NCBI GenBank assembly: GCA_900545865.1 | Contig: URAN01000049.1 | Span: forward strand, 1-21,844 | Source: an uncultured Eubacteriales bacterium | GTDB taxonomy: Bacteria; Bacillota; Clostridia; Monoglobales; Monoglobaceae | DNA length: 21,844 nucleotides | Direction: 5' to 3' | Shown here: piece after piece, positions 1 through 8,100 of the stretch | Position numbering within the stretch: position 1 is the first letter of the stretch | How the letters are laid out: each line of letters begins with the position of its first letter | The notes under the pieces: generated by a model | Databases searched by the model: none | What the model saw: only the letters and a program-made list of their open reading frames with translations | What the model was told of the DNA's origin: nothing | Translations under genes and position numbers: made by a program

Positions 1-779
1 ACATCGCCGTCAACGCCGCCGTTTATGATAAGCGAACCGTAGAACCCTTTCGGGATATACCCTGCTGCCGTCATAATCCCGACCGCCGTTGTTATCTCGC
101 CCGTGTCATAGAGTTTATAGCCGTTCTCATCGGCGGTCTTTGAAAGTTCGGTAACAGTCGCGCGATACTTGCCTTTGTAGCCATTTTCGGTGAATTCATC
201 GCCGAGAAACACATTAATATGCTCGCCGATTAGGTTTTCGTCATATACGGTTGAGTAAAAGCCCTTGCCCGATACATATTTGATACGGCTGTCGAGCTTG
301 CATATTACACGATTGCCAAAGCCCTCTAAATGTGCATTCGGAATATCCGATATGTTGTTTGCGCCTTTCAGCGCGTCTATAATCTGTTTTAAAACTCCGT
401 ATTCGGACGTGGATTTTATCACATCGTCAGATATTACGGTCGGGGTGACGCGAATGTCAAATATTTGCGTTGTCAGTTGACCGTTATCTATAATTTGTAT
501 TTCGCAATTACAAACACCGACAGCCGCAAGCGTATTTGAATTTATCTCAAATACCGCCCTGCCGTCCTCTGTGACTGTGCCGAGCATTTCGATATATGTT
601 TTGTCGGGTTTGGCACAATTGAAAATAACGGTTGCGTTTTTGGATATGCATATGTATGATGTATTGTCATAAAGACTTACCGCAAGACGGTAAACGCTGT
701 CGCCTTGTCTGACGGTAAAAAACGGTCGGTTTGCGCCGTTCGATGTAATATTCAATTCAATAGGTAAATCAATTCTCAT
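1..779 (-). CDS. BppU-like upper baseplate protein, partial (C-terminus beyond window)
   Basis: An open frame starts at the ATG at 779 and runs off the left edge without a stop, giving 259 residues. The ATG is preceded by a good Shine-Dalgarno sequence (AGGTGAGGA, 2-3 bases before it). The N-terminal ~120 residues begin MRIDLPIELNI and contain FFTVRQGDSVYRLAVSLYDN, then alternating beta-strand segments with NGQLTTQIFDIRV. This is the pattern of the BppU/DUF2479 N-terminal domain, which anchors receptor-binding proteins to the baseplate in phages of Gram-positive hosts. Residues after ~125 (SDDVIKSTSEYGVLKQIIDAL, then GEHINVFLGDEF) look like a linker followed by a beta-rich fibre domain. The start overlaps the end of the XkdX-like gene by 11 bases, so the two are translationally coupled. 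Family assignment is from memory of the motif; the specificity domain is not visible. Confidence 0.75.
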   Translation of the reverse strand, partial: MRIDLPIELNITSNGANRPFFTVRQGDSVYRLAVSLYDNTSYICISKNATVIFNCAKPDKTYIEMLGTVTEDGRAVFEINSNTLAAVGVCNCEIQIIDNGQLTTQIFDIRVTPTVISDDVIKSTSEYGVLKQIIDALKGANNISDIPNAHLEGFGNRVICKLDSRIKYVSGKGFYSTVYDENLIGEHINVFLGDEFTENGYKGKYRATVTELSKTADENGYKLYDTGEITTAVGIMTAAGYIPKGFYGSLIINGGVDGD

Positions 780-903
780 AGTCCTCACCTGTGATTGTCT
801 TGTATTGTTCGGCGGTGATTACGCCCTTGCGCACGGCAAGAGCAACCATATTCGCCGACCATAAACCTCTGTCGAAATTTCTTTTTATTATCTCAAAACT
901 CAT
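769..903 (-). CDS. xkdX: XkdX-family small phage protein (44 aa)
   Basis: A 44-residue protein beginning MSFEIIKRNFDRGLW and ending with the signature KGVITAEQYKTITGEDYEN. The ITAEQYKTITGEDY block is the hallmark of the XkdX family (PF09693), short proteins found next to tail-fibre genes in PBSX-like prophages; their function is unknown. The start is ATG at 903, preceded by GGGGTGAG at a suitable distance. The stop TGA (769-771) lies inside the start region of the BppU-like gene, giving an 11-base overlap. It is easy to miss because of its size, but motif, ribosome binding site and genomic position agree. Confidence 0.85.
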   Translation of the reverse strand: MSFEIIKRNFDRGLWSANMVALAVRKGVITAEQYKTITGEDYEN

Positions 904-914
904 ATTCTCACCCC

Positions 915-1250
915 CTACATACTAAGCAAATTTTGATATTCCAAAGCCGCCGCAATGCGTTCTTCGGCGGTTGGCTCGTTTTCGGCTGCTGCTGCCGTTT
1001 GTGCCGCGTCCGACTTTGCTTTTTCAATTGCGGTAAGTGCCTTTTTGGGGTCGCTTTCGGTTATATTGTGCATTGATTTTAAAATGTCAAGATTTTGAAT
1101 TTCGTAAACAATCTGACCTTGATACCCAAGCACCGTATCGGCAAATCGAGTGAACCCGAATCCGTTCATACTCATTATCGCTTCCGGTTTGTAGATATTC
1201 CCGTCCGGAAGTATTAAGTTTGTTTGTTTATCCCAAAGTTTGTAAATCAT
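915..1250 (-). CDS. Small phage tail-region protein of unknown function (111 aa)
   Basis: The protein begins MIYKLWDKQTNLILPDG and ends ERIAAALEYQNLLSM. I chose the ATG at 1250 because AAAAGGAG lies just upstream; a longer frame to 1388 would run back through the end of the preceding gene with no ribosome binding site. The N-terminal half looks like a small beta domain (NIYKPEAIMSMNGFGF, QGQIVYEIQNL). The C-terminal half is an alanine-rich, probably helical stretch (KALTAIEKAKSDAAQTAAAA followed by ENEPTAEERIA). I do not recognise a characterised family. Its place between a receptor-binding-type protein and the XkdX-like gene suggests a fibre accessory or assembly role, which is inference only. 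Confidence 0.7.
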   Translation of the reverse strand: MIYKLWDKQTNLILPDGNIYKPEAIMSMNGFGFTRFADTVLGYQGQIVYEIQNLDILKSMHNITESDPKKALTAIEKAKSDAAQTAAAAENEPTAEERIAAALEYQNLLSM

Positions 1251-1278
1251 TTTTAAAAAACTCCTTTTATGAAAAATT

Positions 1279-2565
1279 TTATTTATTTTTAAGTTTAGGC
1301 CATACAACAAAATACGGACCGTAGTCGGAATACCACCTCGACCCGATTTGCTTGTTTGTGGCAAGGCAAAGTATTTCGCCGCTTGCATCGGAGAAACATT
1401 TGTAACTTTTAAATCCCAAAGCTGTTGTATCGGTGTTTATCAATGTTGTATATGTGCCTGTCGATGAATTGTATCGGTATTGGTATATAGCCGCGTCTGT
1501 TCCCATTTGAATATTGCCGTTGCCGTCGATTTCGCCGCCAATCATACTGTCGGGACAGCCGTTTTCAACCAGTGTAACAACATCGTTTTCGGCAATTTTG
1601 CAAATCGTTTTTGTGACCGTTGCGTCATTGTTAAGACCATCCCCGGCTACTCCGCCGCAAGACCAAATAACACCCGTTTTATCAAGAACGGAAAATATCG
1701 GTCTCTGATACCTTTCCGTTGAGTTCAATACCGGTCCTTGCGTGACAACACCGCCTGCAACTTTCATAACATAGTCGGAATTGTGTTCCCCGAGACCACT
1801 GATACCGTTAGAACCGCCGATAATATATGCCGTATCGTTCCGGACTATAGCCTGTGCCTTTTCGCGTTTATCATCCACCACGGCGAGACTGCTCAAATTG
1901 GTAAATGTTGCAACTAAGCTTTCCGATATGGTAACCATAGTGTTTTTCATATTCCAACCGTGTCCGCTGTGGTGTCCGCCGCCGTAAAATGTTACACTGC
2001 CGTTCGAGTTCTGCCAAGCACAGCACTTTGCACGCAAGCCAATCGTACCCTTGCCCGATATTTCGCCCCTGTCGGTGGTAACGCCTGTTTTCCCGTCAAA
2101 ACTTATCAATCTCTCGCCGTAATACGCTGTTATGACACCTTGTGAATCTTCATAATTATGACGAGTATCAACAATCAAGAGCGTAAGCCCGTTTGCGTTT
2201 GTTACCGATGTAACGGGGTAATCACCCGTCTTGCTTTCGAGTATGTCTGATATTTTAAACTCAATATCCGAAAGTTTAACCTTTTTCGGCGAAACGCGAA
2301 TAAATTTTATTCCGTCCTTTTCACTGTCGGTATATGTAAAAAATACAGCCAAAGTATTATCGTCACCGTCAATACAATAATTGGGCGCATACCACGCTGT
2401 TTTTCGCAACGATGTTATTTCATACGCCGCAGTCGGGTACTTTTTCCACAAAAGTTTGACGCTTCCGTCCACATTTCCGTATATCGACTTAACCTCTTTG
2501 CGCACGCCGTTCGCGTTTCCCATATAGACTTGTCCCAAATCTTTTTGTCCGATTTTAATACTCAT
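1279..2565 (-). CDS. Kelch-like phage tail/receptor-interaction protein (428 aa)
   Basis: The start is ATG at 2565 with GGAGG seven bases upstream, overlapping nothing but almost touching the preceding stop. The N-terminus, MSIKIGQKDLGQVYMGNANG then VKSIYGNVDGSVKLLW, is a short attachment module often seen on clostridial phage tail proteins. Residues ~50-420 contain repeated blocks of strands with double- or triple-glycine turns (TFYGGGHHSGHG, AYIIGGSNGISG, IWSCGGVAGDG), each followed by a variable stretch, which resembles a kelch-type beta-propeller. That suggests a carbohydrate- or surface-binding disc at the tail tip. The propeller reading is based on the pattern alone. It is most likely part of the host-recognition block with its neighbours. 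Confidence 0.65.
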   Translation of the reverse strand: MSIKIGQKDLGQVYMGNANGVRKEVKSIYGNVDGSVKLLWKKYPTAAYEITSLRKTAWYAPNYCIDGDDNTLAVFFTYTDSEKDGIKFIRVSPKKVKLSDIEFKISDILESKTGDYPVTSVTNANGLTLLIVDTRHNYEDSQGVITAYYGERLISFDGKTGVTTDRGEISGKGTIGLRAKCCAWQNSNGSVTFYGGGHHSGHGWNMKNTMVTISESLVATFTNLSSLAVVDDKREKAQAIVRNDTAYIIGGSNGISGLGEHNSDYVMKVAGGVVTQGPVLNSTERYQRPIFSVLDKTGVIWSCGGVAGDGLNNDATVTKTICKIAENDVVTLVENGCPDSMIGGEIDGNGNIQMGTDAAIYQYRYNSSTGTYTTLINTDTTALGFKSYKCFSDASGEILCLATNKQIGSRWYSDYGPYFVVWPKLKNK

Positions 2566-2568
2566 ACG

Positions 2569-3282
2569 CTAAGCCTCCGGGATAAAACAAATCGTACCTG
2601 CCGCAAGGGTGGTCGGAATCGTTGACGATACCGTAAGCGTAAGCGATGACAGGCTTGACCCGTTTATAACTTTTGCATTAAGGTTCGTATCGAGGTTATC
2701 AAGCTTTGTCTTGTACGTATTTGTGAAATCATTGGTTGATAAACCCTTGCCGCTGACTTTATCGACCTTTGTATTCACCTTGTCGTCAGTATACTTTTTT
2801 GTAGCAGGGTTATAATCATCTGTCGGTGTAAATTCTGTTGTGTTCGTTTTTGTGAGCACATCCGCGATGTTGACTTTTTCGGATAACAAGTGCAGCTCAT
2901 CATTTACAGTTGCCGCGACATCGCCGTTCCCTGTGCCTATATCGCCGTTTTCTAATATCAAAAAACAGTCATTGCCCGATAGATAAATCCCCGTTTTAAA
3001 AATAAGTCCACCCTTTGAAGGTACCGGTCTGGCAGCACCGCCCGGTTTAATTCCTTTGTGCCGCATATCTATGTCGTCTATCAACGGAAGGTTTATCCAA
3101 CGCAGAGTCCCGTTCACGAAACCAAGCAAAAAATTATTAAAAGCATTTTTCATTTCGGCTTCGTCCACCTTTGCCGCAATGGCGGTGTCCGCCTTTCCCC
3201 AGTTTGCGTCTTGTACCTCGATGTTCGCCGCGCCGTCAAGTCCCGGCGTGTCAAAATTGTAATTTGTTGTTTTGTCAGACAT
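2569..3282 (-). CDS. Phage tail fibre / collar-type protein (237 aa)
   Basis: The start is ATG at 3282, 3 bases after the stop of the XkdU-like gene; the ribosome binding site AAGGAGGAT is embedded in the last codons of that gene. The N-terminus (TTNYNFDTPGLDGAANIEVQ, then DANWGKADTAI) is the usual short attachment segment of fibres that follow DUF2313 proteins. Residues ~165-205 carry NPATKKYTDDKVNTKVDK and VSGKGLSTNDFTNTYKTKLD, a motif very common in fibres and hyaluronidase-like tail proteins of Firmicutes phages, where it forms the trimeric shaft. The C-terminus is short and hydrophobic. A role as the main structural fibre linking baseplate and adhesins is inferred from order and motif. 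Confidence 0.8.
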   Translation of the reverse strand: MSDKTTNYNFDTPGLDGAANIEVQDANWGKADTAIAAKVDEAEMKNAFNNFLLGFVNGTLRWINLPLIDDIDMRHKGIKPGGAARPVPSKGGLIFKTGIYLSGNDCFLILENGDIGTGNGDVAATVNDELHLLSEKVNIADVLTKTNTTEFTPTDDYNPATKKYTDDKVNTKVDKVSGKGLSTNDFTNTYKTKLDNLDTNLNAKVINGSSLSSLTLTVSSTIPTTLAAGTICFIPEA

Positions 3283-3285
3283 CTG

Positions 3286-3837
3286 TTATAAATCCTCCTT
3301 GTTCAATATATCGTTCCACGTATATCCTGCGTCTTTTAATTCGCGCCACGTCTTGCCGCTTGCCAAAACCTCGCGCCATGTCCGATATTTATATTCAAAA
3401 TTCACCGCGATATGTGCCGGTATTATCCGTTTTAGCTGTTCGATAACGCCGTCCATATTGTCGGGTTTGCCGACTGTATCAATAAATTTAATCGTTATCG
3501 TGTATTCGGCGGAATTCTCGATTATCTCAACCTTGCCGCGCGAATATGATTCGACTATCGCCGCAACCCTCGCCTTTGTGGTCGAGCCGACTTGACGATA
3601 CCGCGCAAGAACACGACTGCGCCGCTGTTCGAGGGTCAGCTCCGTGTTGTGCGACAAGCCGACCGAACTTTCCCAAACGGAAATCCAATCGTTTGTCGTC
3701 TGTATATTTGATTCAAGCGATATATCGGCGGCGGCCGCTTTGAGCCTGTCAAATTCTGTATCAAGCGCGCCGTCTATCGCCTGCATAATTTTCGATTTTT
3801 TATAGTAGAGGGGTTGGTGCTTTGCTAAATCCGTCAA
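3286..3837 (-). CDS. xkdU: XkdU/DUF2313-like baseplate wedge protein (183 aa)
   Basis: The protein follows baseplate J directly, as XkdU follows XkdT in PBSX. It contains LEQRRSRVLARYRQVGSTTK around residue 80, the most conserved block of the DUF2313 (YmfQ-like) family, and the usual opening (ADISLESNIQTTNDWISVWE). The last ~35 residues carry short repeated TW motifs (TWREVLASGKTWRELKDAGY then TWNDI), common at the C-terminus of clostridial versions and probably the fibre attachment surface. The start overlaps the stop of baseplate J by 4 bases. These proteins connect the wedge to the tail fibres in contractile tails. Confidence 0.85.
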   Translation of the reverse strand: MTDLAKHQPLYYKKSKIMQAIDGALDTEFDRLKAAAADISLESNIQTTNDWISVWESSVGLSHNTELTLEQRRSRVLARYRQVGSTTKARVAAIVESYSRGKVEIIENSAEYTITIKFIDTVGKPDNMDGVIEQLKRIIPAHIAVNFEYKYRTWREVLASGKTWRELKDAGYTWNDILNKEDL

Positions 3838-4901
3838 GATTGCACACCCCCTGTTATTGTCACCGTTCCGACAACAGCAAGTTCGCCGTCGTTAATTTCG
3901 ACATTTGCCGTGCCGCCGTTCAGTGTATAACCCGTGTAATAATTAACCCCCGGCAGGGATTGAATTATTGCGCCGATTCTTGTATAAGGAACAACACCGC
4001 CGCTAAATCCTATCGTTTTAAGATAAGCCGTCAGCTCGGTCATAAACGCCGCCTTTGCCGCGTCAACACTGTATGCGCCGTCTGTAAAAATTGTTGCCGT
4101 AACGTTGATTTCAACGCTTGTTGCCGATACCACCGTAACGGTCGGACCGATAAGCCGCTGTTCCTCAATGTGCGCCGTAACCGCGTCAACCAAATCATCG
4201 CTTGCCGGTTCCATATCAGCGGTTGCGATAACAACCTTGACCGTCCCCGGACCGTTCCATGTGCCGTAGCATTTGGCGAGACCCACGCCGTCAATCTCGC
4301 GCGCCCATTGTTCGTATTCGTATATATTCCCCGATGTGACGGGGTGGTCGAGAAAGTAATAATACCTCTCTCTGAATTCGTCATCCGTTTCGCTGTCCGT
4401 GCCGCCCGTAATCGCCGCACTGTTGGAAACGGTGAGAAGATTCTCGGGCATAACGGGAAAGTAATTAACTGCGCCCGCCGGTGCATTTCCGCTCTTACCG
4501 GGCATCTTTGCCCGAATCGGGACGGTCGCGCTTCCGTTTGAAATCGTGCCGCTTTCCGTAACCTCATATAAAGTCTTCCCGCTTGCGACATACATACCGA
4601 TGGTGACCTCTGCACCGTCCGTACCCGTTATTGTCACATACCCCTCGGCGTATGTTGCCGCCTTGCGGCTGTAACCCATTTGCGAAAGCAAATTATCGAG
4701 GTCACTTCCGCTTGCCGCCGCGATTAAGTTTTTGCCTGTCTGTGCGCTGACCGTATCATATGCCGCCTCGAATTCGATTGCCGCGGCGGCGAGTATGTCA
4801 TACATCACACTTCCGACATCCGTGTTGTATTGTTGGGGTATCTCGTTTCTCAATCGTCCGAGAACACCCGATGCCGTCATATCAATTGCCATTTGTTTCA
4901 C
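3834..4901 (-). CDS. xkdT: Baseplate J / gp47-like wedge protein (355 aa)
   Basis: Length and features fit the baseplate J (XkdT) family. The N-terminal region has GVLGRLRNEIPQQYNTDVGS. The central block (ADMEPASDDLVDAVTAHIEE followed by QRLIGPTVTVVSATSVEINV) is the classic signature, and the C-terminal region has GGVVPYTRIGAIIQSLPGV. Baseplate J proteins form the inner wedge of contractile baseplates, contacting the sheath initiator gp25 and the XkdU-like protein. The gene lies 5 bases after the XkdS-like gene and overlaps the next gene by 4 bases, consistent with tight co-translation of wedge components in fixed ratio. Confidence 0.92.
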   Translation of the reverse strand: MKQMAIDMTASGVLGRLRNEIPQQYNTDVGSVMYDILAAAAIEFEAAYDTVSAQTGKNLIAAASGSDLDNLLSQMGYSRKAATYAEGYVTITGTDGAEVTIGMYVASGKTLYEVTESGTISNGSATVPIRAKMPGKSGNAPAGAVNYFPVMPENLLTVSNSAAITGGTDSETDDEFRERYYYFLDHPVTSGNIYEYEQWAREIDGVGLAKCYGTWNGPGTVKVVIATADMEPASDDLVDAVTAHIEEQRLIGPTVTVVSATSVEINVTATIFTDGAYSVDAAKAAFMTELTAYLKTIGFSGGVVPYTRIGAIIQSLPGVNYYTGYTLNGGTANVEINDGELAVVGTVTITGGVQS

Positions 4902-4906
4902 CCCTT

Positions 4907-5281
4907 TTAATCCGATACGGAAATCCGTTCACTTCCGTATATTGTGTCTGCCGTAAATTCTATTTCAAGCCTTGCGCCGTCACGTCTGACCGAGAACGAA
5001 CCGATGTCGTTCACGCCGTCAAGACCGCCCACGCACTCTTTTACAATCCTCTCAACCTCGGCGGTAACATACGCCTGCGGATAACTCTTGCCGATTAGAC
5101 ATCGTTCTGTGTCGTTGCCGAAACCGCTGTCAAAATACACATCAAAGCGGTTTTTCGCCGTGCGCAAAACCTTTTGTATGCGTCCGATTAGTGCCGTCTT
5201 GCCGCTTATAAGTGAGAGGTTACCGCCGCGCGTTGTGTCAACCTCGCCTTTTTCAAAATCAAATGATATATCGTATTTCAT
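4907..5281 (-). CDS. xkdS: XkdS/DUF2634 baseplate protein, gp25-like (124 aa)
   Basis: A 124-residue protein with GKTALIGRIQKVLRTAKNRF and DVYFDSGFGND followed by a helical stretch (AYVTAEVERIVKECVGGLDG) and strands near the C-terminus. This is the DUF2634/XkdS pattern, the Firmicutes equivalent of the T4 gp25 sheath-initiating wedge protein. It sits between the DUF2577-like gene, with which it shares an ATGA overlap (5278-5281), and baseplate J, as in PBSX. No unusual features. Confidence 0.87.
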   Translation of the reverse strand: MKYDISFDFEKGEVDTTRGGNLSLISGKTALIGRIQKVLRTAKNRFDVYFDSGFGNDTERCLIGKSYPQAYVTAEVERIVKECVGGLDGVNDIGSFSVRRDGARLEIEFTADTIYGSERISVSD

Positions 5282-5553
5282 AATGCTGTTTCAACTCCTA
5301 TCAGCAAATATTTTTTCGGCATACCCGAGAGAGGGAGCAGCCAAACGCGGCTGTTCAGATAAATATAGTTGCCGTGACTGTCCTGTTTCTTTATGTCAAG
5401 AATGCTTGACATATAACTCGAATCCAAAACAATCTTGGGCGCAATACGAATCATTACATCGGGGAGCTGTTCCACAATGCCGCTCATCGGCGTGTAAGCG
5501 TCCGAATTTTCGCGTTCTTTAAGCAGTTTTGCCATTTCCAAAGGTGCGTTCAT
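5278..5553 (-). CDS. xkdR: XkdR/DUF2577-like tail protein (91 aa)
   Basis: The start is ATG at 5553, preceded by AGAGAGGA that overlaps the stop region of the hub gene. The protein begins MNAPLEMAKLLKERENSDAY and continues with IVEQLPDVMIRIAPKIVLDS, matching the DUF2577 (XkdR) family: a helical opening, a beta-rich core, and a C-terminus that normally reports on a stored value or interface (LLPLSGMPKKYLLIGV). In PBSX-like phages it sits between XkdQ and XkdS and is thought to be a baseplate hub component. Short spacing and the 4-base overlap with the next gene indicate coupled translation. Confidence 0.82.
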   Translation of the reverse strand: MNAPLEMAKLLKERENSDAYTPMSGIVEQLPDVMIRIAPKIVLDSSYMSSILDIKKQDSHGNYIYLNSRVWLLPLSGMPKKYLLIGVETAL

Positions 5554-8100
5554 TTAATCAATCCTCTCTAATTCAACCGTCACAGTGTGGCGGCCGCTTT
5601 TGATTTCGTGCTGTGCCGAGGTTATCTGATACCAAACATTGTCTATACAAAGGCAATCCCCCGCGCGTGTATAATCGCCGAGTTCGACCTGCATAGGAAA
5701 ATTACGCGTTGATGTTTCACGGTTTAATATGTTGAGCTGTTCCTCGGCATACGCCAAAGGGTCGGTGTTCTCATCGTCGAGTTTTATCACCTCTTGCAAA
5801 AATCCGAAACGGTTATAACTATCGTCATTTCTCGCCGATGCAAGAACGTTCGTGTCGGATATAATTTTAATCGCCGTTTTTCTGTCCTCAATCGATGAGG
5901 TAACGGATTCTGTGCCGCGGTATTCGATACTGCTTTTAAGTTCGGTGTTGGGTGACATTCTGAATTTCGGGTCGGCGACATAAGTCCCGATTTTGTAAAT
6001 TCGGATTCCGGACGGAACAAAGTCAAACGTCCAATCGCCTTTTATGCGGTCGATAATGTCCCAAATAACTTCCGAAATATTTTTATCTATGTACAGTTCG
6101 GAAATATAGGCGCCTTCCATTGCGGCATCGTCAATGTACGCAATCGGAATCGACAAATCATCGCAAATCTTTTTGAGAGCCTCAACAGACGGAATATCCT
6201 TAAATTGGTATGTATCGGTTGTTTTGTTGAGATAATACCCGGGGTCGGCCGCCGTATAGGAATTGCTGTGGTGGTTGCCCGTATCATCGGATATTATAAC
6301 ACCACGATACACCTCGTCTCCGCATAAGAAAATTCGTATTATTTCGCCCTTTTGCGGAAGATACATATATTCGTATGCATTGTCAGTTTTCGCAACAGAG
6401 AACGAAACAGAGGTCGCAAGCTCGGCTTTTGTATTCGTCCACGAAAGCGTACCGACCGATTCCGTGATGTTGCGCAAGCCGACATACATCGAAATATCGG
6501 AGTTGTTCGAAAAAGCCATATCAGGCATATTGAATATTGAGTTGTGCAGCGGAATCTTTTCATTTGTGTCCTCAAATTCGGGTTGCTTTTCGGTCGAGCC
6601 GCCGCCTTGCCATACGGGTTCGGTCGATGATGTCCATATCCCGACAACAGAGGAATTAAAAGTTGTCGCACCCGTATAGTCATTGAACGCCTTTTCAAAA
6701 TCCGCTTGCCAATCGCTGCCTTGCACATCCGCTTGGACTTCAAGCATATTGCACGATACCGCTTTGTCTTCGACATAACCGGGCCCGTCAACGTGGTAAG
6801 AGTGCGGCGGTTCTTCCGTGTTTGTTTCGCGGTCGTCCTTTTCGTCACCCTTTATACACACAAGCTCAACGCCGTTGTTGAATTTAATCTTGACGAATGT
6901 TCCGCATTCGCCGTAATAGCTCCCGAGTGCGATAATCAAAAACTTATCTTTCCATACGCGGAGCTTTGTTTCGTGTGTGGACGCATTTTCGCCGCACGAT
7001 ACCTCATAATTCTTTGTACCTTTGGCGGTAATCTTCCAATACCGCTCATATGTCTTTGATTTGAGCGCACGCGCATTGTTCGGAAGCTCTCGCTCTTGCC
7101 AATCAGCAACCCAGCCGCCGCCGCTGCCGTTATATGTGAGACTAAGCCCCGAAATCAGCGCGTCCGAGATTGCTTTGGCTATATCCCCTTTTTTGTCGGC
7201 GTATTTTTGCATATCCGCCGCATTATCAACGAAACATACTTCAAGCAATGTCGAGGTCGTACCGCCGTTCTGTGCCTTGTCCGATGCGCTCAAAACCGCC
7301 AAATTATTCGGGTGGTCTTTTACGCCGTTGTTTTCGAATCCGCCTGCCGCCGAAACTTTTTCGGCAAGAGCCGTCTCAACCGCGCTTGCGTTGCGGTTGC
7401 GTGCCTTGTATGCGGTTGTGCCGCTGCCGCCGCCTGCGTCAAAGTGTACGGACAGAAAATATGCGTAATCTTTCCACGCGAACGAGGTTGTCGATAAGTA
7501 TTTGTATAAATCCTTGTCATAATCCCAAACGGTAACGTCCGCGTATCCCGAGAGATTATCCGCAACGGCGCGCACAACCTCGCGCGTAAGCTCCGCCTCC
7601 TTATATCCGTTGCCCACAGCTCCGCTGTCATATGTGCCGTCGGGGTATCTGCCGTGACCGGGGTTTAAGAATATCTTTGGCAAGGGCGCGGAAGATTCCG
7701 CATCCCATTCCATTTCAACAACGGTAACACTGTTGTCATATGACCGATTCGATTCGGTAACAACGTTGCCGCCGCCGTTGCCGTTTATCGTCAAAAGTTT
7801 TCCGTCTTTTTTGGTGTACTTTTTGACGATTGCGACGTGGTCGGCGTAAGAGTGGTTGGATTTGAGATTTATTAAAATCAAATCCCCCGCTTTCGGGGTA
7901 TAATTGTCACCGCTCTTATGCAGAGTTCCCATATCGGCAAAACTGCACGCCCTCGCGTCACGCTGTCGTGAATCGCCGCATTGTTTCAAGCACCAATTTA
8001 CAAAGATTGCGCACCACGGCGCACCCCCGGTGTTATACTTTGAGGGACCGTTACCGACCTCTTTTGATGCGGTGCTTACAAATTTACTTGCTGTTGCCAC
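5554..8100 (-). CDS. xkdQ: Tail hub with N-terminal CHAP and amidase domains (XkdQ-type fusion, 848 aa)
   Basis: I chose the GTG at 8100: AGGAGG lies 12 bases upstream, and the longer frame to 8202 reads through a repeat element. Residues ~3-135 look like a CHAP cysteine peptidase/amidase, with Cys30 in GGAPWCAIFVNWC and His88 in SYADHVAIVKKY. Residues ~142-322 look like a zinc N-acetylmuramoyl-L-alanine amidase (Amidase_3): LNPGHG with His149, EAEL with Glu168/Glu170, SVHFDA with His219, and LLEVCFVDN with Glu287. Residues ~350-500 contain IALGSYYGECGTFVKIKF and a conserved GD, resembling a double-psi barrel-like module (weak). Residues ~525-848 match the XkdQ/YqbQ hub, ending RHTVTVELERID. 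XkdQ alone is usually ~300-350 residues, so this is a hub with two wall-cutting domains, probably local cell-wall penetration at injection. Confidence 0.87.
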   Translation of the reverse strand: MATASKFVSTASKEVGNGPSKYNTGGAPWCAIFVNWCLKQCGDSRQRDARACSFADMGTLHKSGDNYTPKAGDLILINLKSNHSYADHVAIVKKYTKKDGKLLTINGNGGGNVVTESNRSYDNSVTVVEMEWDAESSAPLPKIFLNPGHGRYPDGTYDSGAVGNGYKEAELTREVVRAVADNLSGYADVTVWDYDKDLYKYLSTTSFAWKDYAYFLSVHFDAGGGSGTTAYKARNRNASAVETALAEKVSAAGGFENNGVKDHPNNLAVLSASDKAQNGGTTSTLLEVCFVDNAADMQKYADKKGDIAKAISDALISGLSLTYNGSGGGWVADWQERELPNNARALKSKTYERYWKITAKGTKNYEVSCGENASTHETKLRVWKDKFLIIALGSYYGECGTFVKIKFNNGVELVCIKGDEKDDRETNTEEPPHSYHVDGPGYVEDKAVSCNMLEVQADVQGSDWQADFEKAFNDYTGATTFNSSVVGIWTSSTEPVWQGGGSTEKQPEFEDTNEKIPLHNSIFNMPDMAFSNNSDISMYVGLRNITESVGTLSWTNTKAELATSVSFSVAKTDNAYEYMYLPQKGEIIRIFLCGDEVYRGVIISDDTGNHHSNSYTAADPGYYLNKTTDTYQFKDIPSVEALKKICDDLSIPIAYIDDAAMEGAYISELYIDKNISEVIWDIIDRIKGDWTFDFVPSGIRIYKIGTYVADPKFRMSPNTELKSSIEYRGTESVTSSIEDRKTAIKIISDTNVLASARNDDSYNRFGFLQEVIKLDDENTDPLAYAEEQLNILNRETSTRNFPMQVELGDYTRAGDCLCIDNVWYQITSAQHEIKSGRHTVTVELERID

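Noticed and set aside
3822..4615. Long open frames opposite and antiparallel to the baseplate J gene (239 and 191 residues)
   Set aside because: They are shadows of a clearly conserved gene; composition is rich in Arg/Cys/His and no family pattern or ribosome binding site is seen.
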